DNA from: Zasmidium citrigriseum
Taxonomy: Eukaryota; Ascomycota; Dothideomycetes; Mycosphaerellales; Mycosphaerellaceae
Length of the DNA: 64,000 nt
Assembly: GCA_002786025.1 (NCBI GenBank)
Contig: NHNW01000005.1
Location: 682,001 to 746,000 of the forward strand
Direction: 5' to 3'
Below the pieces are notes generated by a model. That model saw only the letters and a list, made by a program, of their open reading frames with translations. It was not told the DNA's origin and searched no databases. The translations under genes were made by a program, and so were the position numbers. Numbering within the stretch: the first letter of the stretch is position 1; every line of letters starts with the position of its first letter. Positions 32,026 through 42,110 of this stretch are shown piece by piece.

Positions 32026-32682
32026 TCACCCAGACCTCTCTGCTTCAGCCTGCTCTCTCCTCCGCAGCGCCAGCTCATTCCGAATAACAACGTTCAGCTC
32101 CTCATTACTGACATCATCACGCTCGACCCCATCATACTCCGCCATAACCTCCAGAGCCGAAAGCACAGGTCTCTGATTGGGGTCATCGGGGTCACGCAGA
32201 TGTGGTGGGATAGTGAACCCGGGCGGGTTGGCGTAGTAGTCGGCGTTATTGGCGATGTGGTCCTGTAGCTGGTCGTGGAAGTTACCGTCTTGCAAGACCA
32301 CCTTCTGGCTCGAGGTCGTCGCAGTCGCAGTCGCGGGCGCAGAAGTCGGGAACAGATACTCGAGAATCTCCTTCCCCTCAGGGTGTTCGTGAATGCAGCG
32401 ACGCAGGACTTTCAGGACTTCCGGGTTGCTCAAGGTGGCGGCGTCCATCTCGGAGAAGGCTTTGATGAGAGGGTCATCGGAGGGAGGTGGAGGGACGAGA
32501 TCTGCGATCTTAGTCGGTGGAGCGCCGGCGATTGTTGGGTTAGAGGTCTCGTTGCTCTGGCCCTGGGTCTGGCAGATGTCTGAGCCGTGTGGTCGATCGT
32601 CCTCGCTGTGTTGTTGAGATAGGGATGCCGGCGCCTCGGTGGCGTGGCTGCGGTCTGCAGTCGAGGTGGTTGGAGGAGCCAT
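32026..32682 (-). CDS. Family B hypothetical protein (member 3), short
   Basis: A 218-residue protein from ATG 32,680-32,682. The N terminus mirrors member 2 (MAPPTTSTADRSHATEAP), followed by polar low-complexity sequence. The conserved segment DAATLSNPEVLKVLRR leads into HPEGKEILEYLFP, which echoes TPEG in member 1. A Thr/Ala linker precedes a polar C terminus (PPHLRDPDDPNQRPVLSALE) ending in a charged helix. It lacks the large central region of member 2. The 5' region is duplicated from member 2, so these two share recent ancestry. The LSNPEVLK motif slightly resembles STI1-like helical repeats, but I would not assign that. Confidence 0.7.
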   Translation of the reverse strand: MAPPTTSTADRSHATEAPASLSQQHSEDDRPHGSDICQTQGQSNETSNPTIAGAPPTKIADLVPPPPSDDPLIKAFSEMDAATLSNPEVLKVLRRCIHEHPEGKEILEYLFPTSAPATATATTSSQKVVLQDGNFHDQLQDHIANNADYYANPPGFTIPPHLRDPDDPNQRPVLSALEVMAEYDGVERDDVSNEELNVVIRNELALRRREQAEAERSG

Positions 32683-33116
32683 TTTTAATCAGGTCGAGTG
32701 TCGTAGACGGATGCAGACGGTGCGGCGGCAAGGTGTTTGCAAAATGTGCGAGAAGTCTGGCAGTGGGTGAGTCGGGGAAGGCAGAGGGCTCTTTGAATTC
32801 GAGGCGCGACGCCGCCGCGGTACGCCAGACTTTCCCTGCCCCGCACTAGCGCCGAACGCACATGACAACCTGCGAGTGAATGGCGCATACGCATGGAATT
32901 CGTCTCCATCGCGGCGTCACACGCAGCTCTTGTAGGTACATACATATTAGAAAATGTGAATCTTATCGCAAATATGTTGGGAATGGGGTCCACGCCAAGT
33001 GTGTAGACATCAGGCGTGGAACTTGAGATATGTTTCGGGGGAGTTGTTTCTCCCCTCGGGACCAACTTGCCAATAAGCGATTCTGGTCTGAGTGCGATCC
33101 TCAGGTATCGTATCTT
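32683..33116. other. Intergenic: promoter of family B member 3
   Basis: The first ~185 bp is homologous to 27,064-27,256, including GAATTCGAGG at 32,795-32,804 and a GAAGTCTGGCAGTG-type stretch near 32,752. Copy D of the shared element follows. Beyond 32,870 nothing is recognised up to the mL49 stop. Confidence 0.65.
32846..32866 (-). promoter_or_regulatory. Shared upstream element, copy D
   Basis: Minus strand reads GTCATGTGCGTTCGGCGCTAG, about 164 bp before the family B member 3 start; the spacing is almost the same as copy B (168 bp). Confidence 0.55.
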
Positions 33117-33760
33117 CTAAAACATCCTCTGCCTCAGAAACTTCTCAATCTGCGGCTTGTAATGGCCCTTGATCATAACATGTCCCGTCACGCTGTTGAC
33201 AATTGCATCCTTCTCTTGCACTCCCAAAAGATCCCTCAACTCATCTCTCAACGCCATCTTATTGCCGTCAATCTTTTTGATCCTGGTCATCTTCAAGTTT
33301 CCTCCATTCTTCCGCAGTGTATAGATCGGTAGCTCGTTGTTGGCGGATCGCGTGACAAAGTATGGCAGGTTCGGCGCGCATTGCTCCGCTGGAAGTGTCT
33401 CAACAGGCTCTGGTATTAATCGGACCCTCTCTGGTTGATGGTGGGAGGGATGTCGCGTGGGATATTGTCGCTCTTTTCGCGGGTGGGAGCTTCTTCGTGA
33501 GGCCTTGGATTCTTTCGGTCGCGGCTTCGATTTCATCCATGGCGGTGGATATGCTTCTGGTGCAGTTCGAGAGGCGATGAGGTTGGGATCTGGCATTGAT
33601 TAGTCCAGTTCATATGTTTTCTGTGGACCTTCATACCCTCTTTCTGCTCAGTCGCTCTGCATGGCACGCTGGTGGAGAAGCGGAGGAAGTGCCTGACTGT
33701 TGATGGTCGCGGCAAAGCCAATGGCCGAAGGAAGGGCAGGAACGGTGTTGTAGCTGCCAT
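33117..33760 (-). CDS. img2: Mitochondrial large-subunit ribosomal protein mL49 (Img2 family)
   Basis: Predicted 198 residues in two exons: 33,760-33,637 and 33,589-33,117, with a 47-bp intron (donor GTATGA, branch-like ACTAAT, acceptor CAG) that joins the frames without a stop. Exon 1 supplies a mitochondrial presequence rich in Arg, Leu, Phe and Ser and lacking acids (MAATTPFLPFLRPLALPRP). The C-terminal half has the Img2/L49 signature: YFVTRSANNELPIYTLRKNGG, then TRIKKIDGN, LRDELRDLLG and a GHVMIKGHY strand. The family is a component of the mitoribosome's large subunit. It is divergent from the eIF3e gene with only about 200 bp between start codons, suggesting a shared promoter. Identification is strong; the intron is inferred. 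Confidence 0.9.
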
Positions 33761-33962
33761 TGCGGTGGAGATGTGAGTGAATGTTTGGGTTTTGTGCAGC
33801 TTCAGGAGCGTCGCCCGTCGTCGTCTCGGAGGTGGCTGCGGAGCGGAGGCGGGTGCTCCCGATCGTTCTTGCCTTGCGCGCCAAGACTCAGCAAATCTCC
33901 AGCCCACCAAAGCCGCCGCCGCGAACATCACCGCCGCCTTCAGACTCGACACCACCGCCACC

Positions 33963-35393
33963 ATGGCCGATCAGACCCCCCCCACCGCCGGCGAGATGCT
34001 CAACGGCGCTGCTGCCAACGCACAGTCCAACCCAGAGGTCGCAAAGGAACACAGCCTGCTCCCGAAACTCGTGCGCAACCTCGACCGACACCTCGTCTTC
34101 CCACTGCTCAACTTCGCCGAAGAGCAGACTCCTGAAGATGAGGATATCACCGACATCACGCAGCTCAAATATGCGCTGCTGCAAGGAACCAACATGTCCG
34201 ACTTCATCGGCGATCTCTACGCGCAGCTGAACAACCTGGACGAGCGACCGGCAGAATACGCAAAGAAGCGAGACGAGGTGCTGGAGAGACGGCGGATATT
34301 CGAGGAGGAAACCGAGAAGATCCAGAATCTGCTGGCCGATCCAGATGTCATCAACAACCTGCGCAGCGACAAAGTCAGCAACATGAACTACCTGAAGGAG
34401 AACCACGGTGTGACCCAGCAGATGGTCGACCAGCTCTACGAGTTTGGCCAGTTCCAGTACTCGTGCGGCGACTATGCAAGCGCATCAGAACTGCTGTATC
34501 AGTTCCGTATTCTCTCCACAGACAATGACAAGGTCAATCACGCAACATGGGGCAAGCTCGCATGCGATATCTTGACCGTCAACTGGGAGAGCGCGATGGA
34601 GGAAGTCATGAAGCTGAAAGAGGCCATCGACACAAGGCTCTTCAACAACCCACTCGCTCAGCTCGAACACCGAACTTGGCTCATTCACTGGTCGCTTTTC
34701 CCTTTCTTCAACCACGAGCCCGCGCGTGAGGCTTTGACCGAGCTCTTCTTCTCCCCCACCTACATCAACACAATTCAGACGCACTGCCCCTGGATCTTGA
34801 GGTATCTCGCCGCCGCCGTCATTACCAACCGTAACCGACCGGGCAGCAAGAACAACTTCATCTACGGCAACTACCAGAAGCAGCTCAAGGATCTTGTGCG
34901 GATCGTGCGCCAGGAGCAGTACGAGTACAACGACCCGGTGACCAGCTTCGTCAAGGCCCTGTATGTCGACTTCGACTTCGAGGAGGCGCAGAAGAGACTG
35001 AGCGAGGCCGACGAGATCTTGCGCGCCGATTTCTTCCTCGTAGCTGCCTCGGAGTCTTTCCTCGATGCAGCCCGCCACCTGATCTCAGAGTCCTACTGCA
35101 AGATCCACCAGCGGATCGACATCAAGTGAGTGATCATTCGAACAATCCATCTGACTCATTACTAACACGTACTTCCTAGGGACCTCTCGACCCGTCTGGG
35201 CCTGTCACATTCCGAAGGAGAGAAGTGGATCGTGAACCTGATCCGCGACACTCGCGTCGACGCAAAGATCGACTACAAAGCCGGCACCGTCATCATGAAC
35301 CACCCACCTGTCAGCGTCTACCAGCAGGTCATCGAGCGCACAAAGGGCGGTTTCTTCAGAACACAAGTCCTCTCGGCTGCCGTTGCCAGGTAA
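33963..35393 (+). CDS. int6: Eukaryotic translation initiation factor 3 subunit E (eIF3e/Int6)
   Basis: Predicted 458 residues from two exons, 33,963-35,125 and 35,180-35,393. The 54-bp intron has GTGAGT, a TTACTAAC branch site and CTAG. The start sits in a strong Kozak context (GCCACCATGG); the longer open frame upstream has no ATG. The protein begins with the eIF3e N-terminal region ([19 protein letters not shown]) and continues through helical repeats ([19 protein letters not shown]). The PCI domain runs across the splice junction to the [20 protein letters not shown] winged helix and the INHP-like [14 protein letters not shown] segment. eIF3e is part of the eIF3 complex that recruits mRNA to the 40S subunit in the cytoplasm. 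Length matches fungal orthologues. Confidence 0.96.
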
Positions 35394-36009
35394 TGAATTC
35401 CACGAGGAATCCACATCTGAGGACGACTCGTTGAAACAGCCCGCCACGAACTGTGGCACAGGCGGAAGGGAAGGAAAAAGGCACTAGAGGTCTTCATGTG
35501 GGATGCATAGCATTGGCGTTCTCGGCGTCAAGAAAAGGAATGGATGGAATTCTGCATGATGAAGGAAAGCACGCAGCACATGAGGTGTTGCCAATAGGTC
35601 TCGGGCGGCACAGTTGAGGAGTGACTGGAGTTGCTAGCCCGGGCTTGGTAGAGAGACGACGTACTACGCGTGCAATGAGATCACGGCGGTCGTACGAATT
35701 ATCTGACAAATTTTTCGATGCTGGATGACTTCCACCCGTCTTGGGAGGCTATGAGGTCTTCTTTGTTTGCACGGAGGTCGCGGCTTGGCTTGGTCTCGCT
35801 CTCTCATGCGATGAGAACTGTGGTGGTGTTCTGGAATGCCCATCGATCGAATGTTGCGTGTCGAAGAAGATTCTCCAGCATCGAGATTCGAGACCATGCG
35901 TTGTGGTCGTTCGTCCAACCCGTCACTCCTGCATCACAAACTTCCCTTCGCTCTCCTTCGCTCTCCGACCCAATCCAAAGCCACCCTCCCATCTACCTCA
36001 CAACCCTCG
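35394..36009. other. Intergenic, no supported gene
   Basis: Downstream of eIF3e. Overlapping frames on both strands are open but none has consistent codon bias or a recognised motif. Confidence 0.5.
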
Positions 36010-36219
36010 TCATCGCCTTTTCCATCTGTCGCATCTTGGCAGACACTCTGCTGTCCGTGGTTCTGCTATTGACGTCGAAGTGCCAGGGCTCGATAGCGCT
36101 TTTCGTACCGACTGGACGTTTTCGATCAATCGACAGAGCTTGTAGTGTTGGGAGACGCGGTAGCCGGTGAGGACGTAGATGGCTGTTATTGTAAGGAGGG
36201 AGGTTGCGAGGGTTGCCAT
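36010..36219 (-). CDS. Possible small membrane protein or exon (weak)
   Basis: A 69-codon frame from an ATG, beginning with a hydrophobic segment (ATLATSLLTITAIYVLTGY) followed by a basic region. The first ~35 codons show strong C-ending bias typical of fungal genes; the tail does not. Another frame shows similar bias over the following ~35 codons (AIEPWHFDV to a stop near 36,000), so an unseen intron or a frameshift may join them. No clean splice pair was found. Could be a small gene, a decayed one, or chance. Confidence 0.28.
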   Translation of the reverse strand: MATLATSLLTITAIYVLTGYRVSQHYKLCRLIENVQSVRKALSSPGTSTSIAEPRTAECLPRCDRWKRR

Positions 36220-37733
36220 GTCTCCTATTTTCGTCTGCTGGTTTGGGGGATGGCCGGCGGGTTTTGCTTTTGGTCTTTCGTTTCTACTGAACAGCGTTTG
36301 CTGTTATTTGGCTCGCCTTCATCAAAGCAAATGCCCAGCCCTTCTCAAAGCCCGACAACATCATTCCAGTCTAGTTTTCGAAGACCGGGATAAATCTGCG
36401 GCACTGCACATGCTGGGCTGGCTGGCGTTGCGTACAACCACAAAACACACCTACATTTCTTAGCATCCAACCCCTAAACTTAGCAAGAGTCGTCAACTCT
36501 CCCCGTCTTGGCCCAAACAGTTCCAAGTCATTCACACGCAAACCCAAGTAACATACACGCAAAACTCATGGCGCTCCTATGCAGCAGCCTGAAAAGCCCA
36601 CAATTCACTTCGACCCCTGCCAGACATCCCTACAAAACATACATGAGCATTTCTTTACTTCCTGCTGACTGTGCCATGCCAGCGTACCTTTTCTGGTCGC
36701 GGAAGATCTACAGTGCATCTGCCCAGCGTCGTCGTCATGTTTCATGTTTGGAGTGGTACGTACATGCGCGGTGGGAATTTGGATGTGCAGCCTCATCCCA
36801 CGCCCAGAGGCTCGGCGGATATGCAGCGGAACGGAGGTCTGCACGACGCGGAATTGCTTTCGGGTGGTTGAGGACTGATGAGCTTGGGCGGGCTCTGAAA
36901 GGTGATGAGTAGGAGATGTCGGAAAGTTGTTGTGAGATAGAATCTTCCCTCCCACCGTGAGGATCTCGATTGGACGTAGTCGCTCTCTGCGGAGCACGAG
37001 CCACTGTTCTGAAAATAGGCGCTGCTTTGTCCCTCTCCATGGACTTCGAGAATCATGGTCTGGGGCAGAGCCAGGCGGTGCTCTGTTGATGGATGAATGA
37101 AGTCGACATGTGAAAGAGGTCTGTGCGTCTCACACCAGCGCGAGCGAAGTGCAGTGAATGATTATCAGTCTGCTCTTGAAGACGTGCCGACTTACCGTCT
37201 AAAGTACCTATGAATTCGTGAGTCTCGCCACTTCTCACCTGACATTCAACGTCTGTACATGCCAAGCGGCATTTGTGCGACGTTCGGCATCGCAGCGAGC
37301 TCGCTTTTCAGCCGTATTGTTTACGAGCTGGAGTACCATAAATGGCGGTAGGAAGTGCAATTGTGACCTCGTTCTTGATATGAGACTTCTCACCTTGCAA
37401 TTCCTCACTTCTTGTTCTTCTTGTCGACGGGGCCGGCACAGAGCTGCAAAGACTCAAGATTGAATCGAGAAGTTTCCCGAAAACCTCGACGACCAGGGCA
37501 TTTATCAGCATCGCGATTACCCGGCCGAAGACCGATTGTGTTTGCAACACGTTCAACACACGTGGCAGGAGCGCAAGTTTGAAGACCAGCAGATCCCAAC
37601 GAGAGTTCCATTCGGACGCAAAACGACCATGTCGATCGTGAACAACAACCTCGCAGAAGCGCGAGCACCGGGCCAACGTTACCACAACCTCGACACGTGC
37701 GGAAAGACCATCCTCTGGGATTGAAATCTGACG
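36220..37733. other. Intergenic, no supported gene
   Basis: About 1.5 kb without a frame that combines ATG, codon bias and length. Nothing repetitive stands out. Confidence 0.5.
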
Positions 37734-37910
37734 ATGTCGTCTTCTGCTCGAGCTATCTTCCCGGCGAAAGAACGTCATGGACAGTCGCAGGTTGCCGGCA
37801 CTGTACTCTTTCGCACAGCATATCCCTTATCTATCCATTTTCGAGCCGGACGGTGTCGTCATTTTCGACGAGGACAACCTCGGCCGGGAATAGTTCGATG
37901 TGCATTTCAT
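37734..37910 (+). pseudogene. Possible decayed coding fragment
   Basis: One plus-strand frame reads AQHIPYLSIFEPDGVVIFDE with C/G-ending codons and continues into DNLGRE, a TAG, FDVHFIRP and another TAG. The codon bias and sensible residue composition suggest a once-coding segment now carrying stops. A different, ATG-initiated 125-codon frame (37,734-38,111) overlaps it but lacks bias. No family recognised. Confidence 0.25.
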
Positions 37911-39628
37911 CCGGCCTTAGCTGTCGTCAATGGCGGCGGCGTGGGAGCCGCTGCACAGCTTCAGCAATCCCCAGAGTTGACCACTATTGAGAGCTGCCGA
38001 ACTGTGTTTGAGAGGATGCTGGCATGCAGGGATTCCGGCGAAGGCGTGGTGGCTTGCCCCAAGTTCCCCTTCATTGCTGATACATCGCATTTCTCAGCGG
38101 ACGGGGAATAAGACTCGTTCCGTAGCTTGTGCGGGCCTATACGGGTGCTTCGAACGGTCCGAGGCAGCTTGTCGCTCCTATGTCCGGCGCTGGACGAAGC
38201 CGCGAAATGCCCAGCGGTGGACAAGGAAGGAATGTACGAAGCAGAGGCCAGAAGCAGCAGGTCAGCATCCTGGAGATTCCCCTTCCCAGCTCCCATGCTG
38301 CTCTGGTGCCAGGATGGTCCAAATCCAGGCAGGCGGCTAGCAGCAAAAAGGAAGTCAGGAAAAGATAACGCTGCGACGGCGGACTGGGCAGGCCGTCAAG
38401 CTCCACCGCGTCCTCCCTGCAGCATGAGGGAAGCCCAGGCTGGGCGGAGGAGGCGGCGGAGTGGCTTGCACAAGCAGCCGGGTAAAGGAGTGGGAAGGAG
38501 TCGGGCGAATCTCGAGATCGGACGCCTCGTTGCGGGAGATCTCCAGGGTAGCGCGAAGCTTGCCAGCTCAATGCCGACGACACCTGTTGCTGCAGGCCAT
38601 CGGTCAGCGGCGTGGGCGTGGGCGTGGGTGTTGTGCACACGGCGGCGGCGATGGGCGACGCGGCGGACAAAGAGCTCGCTGTCGCACAGAGGGCGGACGG
38701 GTGGTCTGGCCAGCGCTGGGCGATTGGGCGTTTCGTCGCGCATTCCAATCTTATCGGGACGCGCTGTGCGAGGTCAAGCCAAACGCTGTAAGGGGAGGGC
38801 GGCGGAGGGTATGCTTGGCGCGGCTTGGCTCTTTTAGGTTTGTGCGACCGAGGGATCTATCTCAACGCTCATCTTCGCACCTTTGTCCGTAAAGGCTGGG
38901 CGTGGAATTCGTCTGGCTCTGCTGCTGCTGACCATTGCGCTCGCACGACTCGTGCCAGGCCGAACATGTTCCCTTCTCTGGGCCATGCTCAGCACGACTG
39001 CCCGCCGCCTGATGGGGACACACACGTACACGCAGCCAGTCGATGACGCCCTTTTCGCCGTCAGCAAGAATCCGCTGCTCCAACGGCCACAGCAATCACG
39101 CCCAAGGCCCTTGGCGAGCATGACATAGCGGTCGTTCAACGCAACCCTCCGTCCTGCGCACCTTGGCTGCGGATGATCGCCATCTCTCGCACGCTCAATC
39201 AGTGCCTGACACAGCCTGCCGCTGCCTCTGACGACGTCTCACCTGCCCTTGGCGACCCACCGCCGCCCCAGGCACATGCTAGCACGGAGTCCGGGCCCTA
39301 GAGCCAGCGACCTAGCTTTGGGTTCAGAAGCCATCCACCCTGTGCTTGCTGCCACATCTGGTGTAGTGCAACCGCTGCTATCTGTGGTGGATGCTTAGGT
39401 TGCCTGTGGCCATTCTTTCTCCAGCTCTGACGAGTGGGTCGCCGCTGTCGTTTCGTGGAGAGGACGATCGAGCATGGCGGACGATGTCTTGGTCTTGGGA
39501 CCGGGTCCTATATCTACCATCTCCCCCCAGTATTCCAGTAGGTTTGCTTCGTTGCAACAGCGTCCCCCCGCCCTTTCCCTACTTCACTACTGCCTCGATT
39601 TCACGTGCTAGTGGAATCGCTCTTCACT
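37911..39628. other. GC-rich intergenic region upstream of the MFS transporter
   Basis: Long frames are open on both strands at about 38,130-38,840, but the longest lack an ATG and read as Arg/Pro/Ala-rich low-complexity sequence, as GC-rich noncoding DNA often does. The last few hundred bases presumably hold the transporter promoter. Confidence 0.5.
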
Positions 39629-41393
39629 ATGGCAGGCCGCTCTCTTCAACCCGGCTCTCAGAGCCAGTCTTCACTGTCGGACTCACAGTCCACGTCAGAA
39701 AAGTCCTATAACGGCAACGACATATCCCGGTCGCCCAGCAAGGTTCGCGGTGTCGACGAGTTGCAGCAACCCGAACGAAGCATATCCTTCGACTCACGTT
39801 TCACCCAGGACGAGAAAAAGGACGACTCGTCACCGTCAAACTCACCTCACACCCGCAGAATGCCGAACGAGATCGAGACACCCAACGGACCTGTACGAAG
39901 AGACACTCTTCACTCTCTCACTGCACTCTCAGTCCACACCGAGCCGGCAGATCAACCTGCCAAAATGGAGAGCACATGGCCCACGGACTACCGAGCCTGG
40001 CTCTGTCTTCTCGGTGGCTTCCTACTCATGTTCAATTCATGGGGCATCGTCAACGCCTTTGGTACCTATGCGTCGTACTACACGCAAACGCTGTTCGAAG
40101 GCGAAGATATTCTAGAGATGAATCTACTAGGCTCTACGGAATGCTTCATGATTCTCATCCTGTCAGCACCGGTGGGCCGTTTCCTCGATGCTGGTCACAG
40201 CAGGATGCTCATCATCATCGGGACAATCTTCGTATCCTTGGGCTCCTTCCTCCTGGCTGCTGTGAATGCAGGTGGTGTTGGACGATATGGCCTCACCTGG
40301 TTCACGCAGGGCTTCATCACTGGTCTCGGAATGGCGTGCTTCTTCGTCACTTCGTCACAAGGTACGCATCCTCCATGTTCATGGAAAACTCGTGACTGAC
40401 CGATATCGTGTAGTCGTCGCCACGTGGTTCAAAGCGAAGAAGGGCCTCGCAATTGGCATCGTGGCATCTGGTGCCAGTATTTCTGGACTTGTCTACCCCA
40501 TCATGTTGCGATTCCTCATCCAACAGCACGGCTTCAACCTGGCCGTAGTCTACGAGGGAATTGTAATCTGCGGCACTTCGGCCCTCGCAATCCTCATCGC
40601 AAGGCCAAACCCCGAGCACCACATCCGCAAGCCAGAGAAATGGATGGATATCAAGGTATTCTGGGACACCCATGCCTTCCGCAACCGATCCTTCCTCTTC
40701 ATGGTGGCCTCAATCTCATTTCTCTTCTTCGGCTTCTACTGCGTCTTCTTCAACCTGGAAGAATGGGCCGTGTCAGAAGGATTTGGCTACCGACCAACAA
40801 GAGCGGACGGAGCGAATGCCGGCCTTCCTCACCCTCAAGCGCAGGGTAAAGTGCGAACGATGTACTTGCTCGCCACCATGAACGGTGCCTCGACCCTCGG
40901 CCGCGTCTCATCAGCCTACCTCTGCGATCACTTCGGCGCCCTGAACGTCCACTGCGTCGTCACATTCGTCGCATCCCTCCTCGTCCTGATCCTCTGGTCC
41001 CTGGCAACAAGCCTCTCAGCAACCTGGGCGTTCGTAATCGTCTTCGGCGCCTTCTCTGGAGCCGTCATCGGTCTCCCGCCAGCATCAGTCGCCTACATTC
41101 TCGGTCCCGACCCCAAGGAACAGGCCAAACTCGGTCAATGGACGGGCATGATGTACAGCACCGCCGGCATTCCCGCTCTCATCGGGCCGATCATCGCGGG
41201 TCACCTCATTTCGGAGTATAGTAGCTTCTTGACGGTGATCCTCTGGTCTGGAGCCTGCATTTTCATGAGCGCCGTCTGCATGGCGTTTGCTATCTACTTC
41301 CGACAGAGGGGAAAGCGGATGCCGACTTTGAGCGCTGCGACGACTATGAGTTCGACTTCTCCTCCGCAGGAGAAGGAGAAGGAGGATGTTTGA
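39629..41393 (+). CDS. Major facilitator superfamily transporter, monocarboxylate-porter type
   Basis: Predicted 570 residues from exons 39,629-40,361 and 40,414-41,393. The 52-bp intron (GTACGC to TGTAG) restores the frame SSQVVATWFKAKKGLAIGI. The first ATG is used; the open frame before it begins only with GTG. A polar ~115-residue cytoplasmic N terminus precedes about 12 membrane segments, starting AWLCLLGGFLLMFNSWGIVN. Family markers include VATWFKAKKGLAIGIVASG, the GRFLDAG loop, and LATMNGASTLGRVSSAYLCD. This fits fungal MCT-like (MCH/ riboflavin- or acid-type) permeases of the plasma membrane; the substrate cannot be deduced. It is not embedded in an obvious metabolite cluster. The C terminus is Ser/Glu-rich. 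Confidence 0.92.
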
Positions 41394-41811
41394 TATACAC
41401 TTTCATCTATTTCCGGATCTATGAATACTTTTGGGTTACCACTGGCGTCGGAACATATAAAGAGTAGGACGGAGGATAGATTGATTGATACCAGCGATTG
41501 GGAGAGAAGGCAAGGCCCGTCCTGTGGAGATTGCAGGTACTGGAGTCACGACAGCAAAGGCGTTCTGGCGTTTTCTGATACTGTTTATCTGCTTTGATGA
41601 GATCATGACAGGGGAGACTTATACAGCAACACGGTGTAGACGGGGAGTTGTAACGAGTATCTAGTCAATCAAAATGTGAATACACTGAATAGTGAAGTGC
41701 CCTGTCCGTATCAAAGCGCGCCAGCAATCTATCTCACATGTGCACTGTCTTTCTTCCGGCTCCACAGAAACCGCCCTCCCGGTTCACTTGAGACATGCGC
41801 GACAGGCCGGC
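41394..41811. other. Intergenic, 3' side of the MFS gene
   Basis: No frame with support. Ordinary composition up to the inverted repeat that starts near 41,813. Confidence 0.5.
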
Positions 41812-42110
41812 AAGGGATATAATACCCACGCCAAGCTCGGAACAACCTGTCTCCGAAGGCGTGTACGCAGGCAGTCTGAGCTCTACGCACCCCCAGCTGA
41901 ACTTGAAATTTCTAAGTCAACACGCCCAAAACACGTCGATTTCTCGCCAACACAACCACATTTTTCAAAGAAACACAGCGGGGGGTGCAAACGATTAATA
42001 GGCCCCCCCAACCCCCCAAGGGGGGCTAAGAACACATAGGGCGTGGGGTTTCGAGGTGCAATCCAGAGTCCCAGAGGTGGTGGTCAAAGCGCGTGGGTAT
42101 TATATCCCTA
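41812..42110. mobile_element. MITE-like element with 19-bp terminal inverted repeats
   Basis: AGGGATATAATACCCACGC near 41,813 is the exact reverse complement of the sequence at 42,091-42,109. The arms delimit about 297 bp with no coding frame. The inside holds a GC-rich hairpin (GGCCCCCCC... against GGGGGGC at about 42,001-42,026). Such short, noncoding units with inverted ends are typical of miniature inverted-repeat transposons. I could not define a convincing target duplication: the outer flanks are GGCA and AGCC. The repeat arm itself is nearly palindromic, so a structured noncoding site is the alternative. Confidence 0.5.

Noticed and set aside
36010..36219. Cytochrome P450 N-terminal fragment
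   Set aside because: A hydrophobic start followed by a basic stretch is reminiscent, but no P450 motif follows in any frame.
38127..38837. A 236-codon plus-strand frame overlapping a 203-codon minus-strand frame
   Set aside because: Neither starts with ATG. Both read as Arg/Ala/Pro-rich low-complexity sequence, which is common in GC-rich noncoding DNA. No domain or codon bias.
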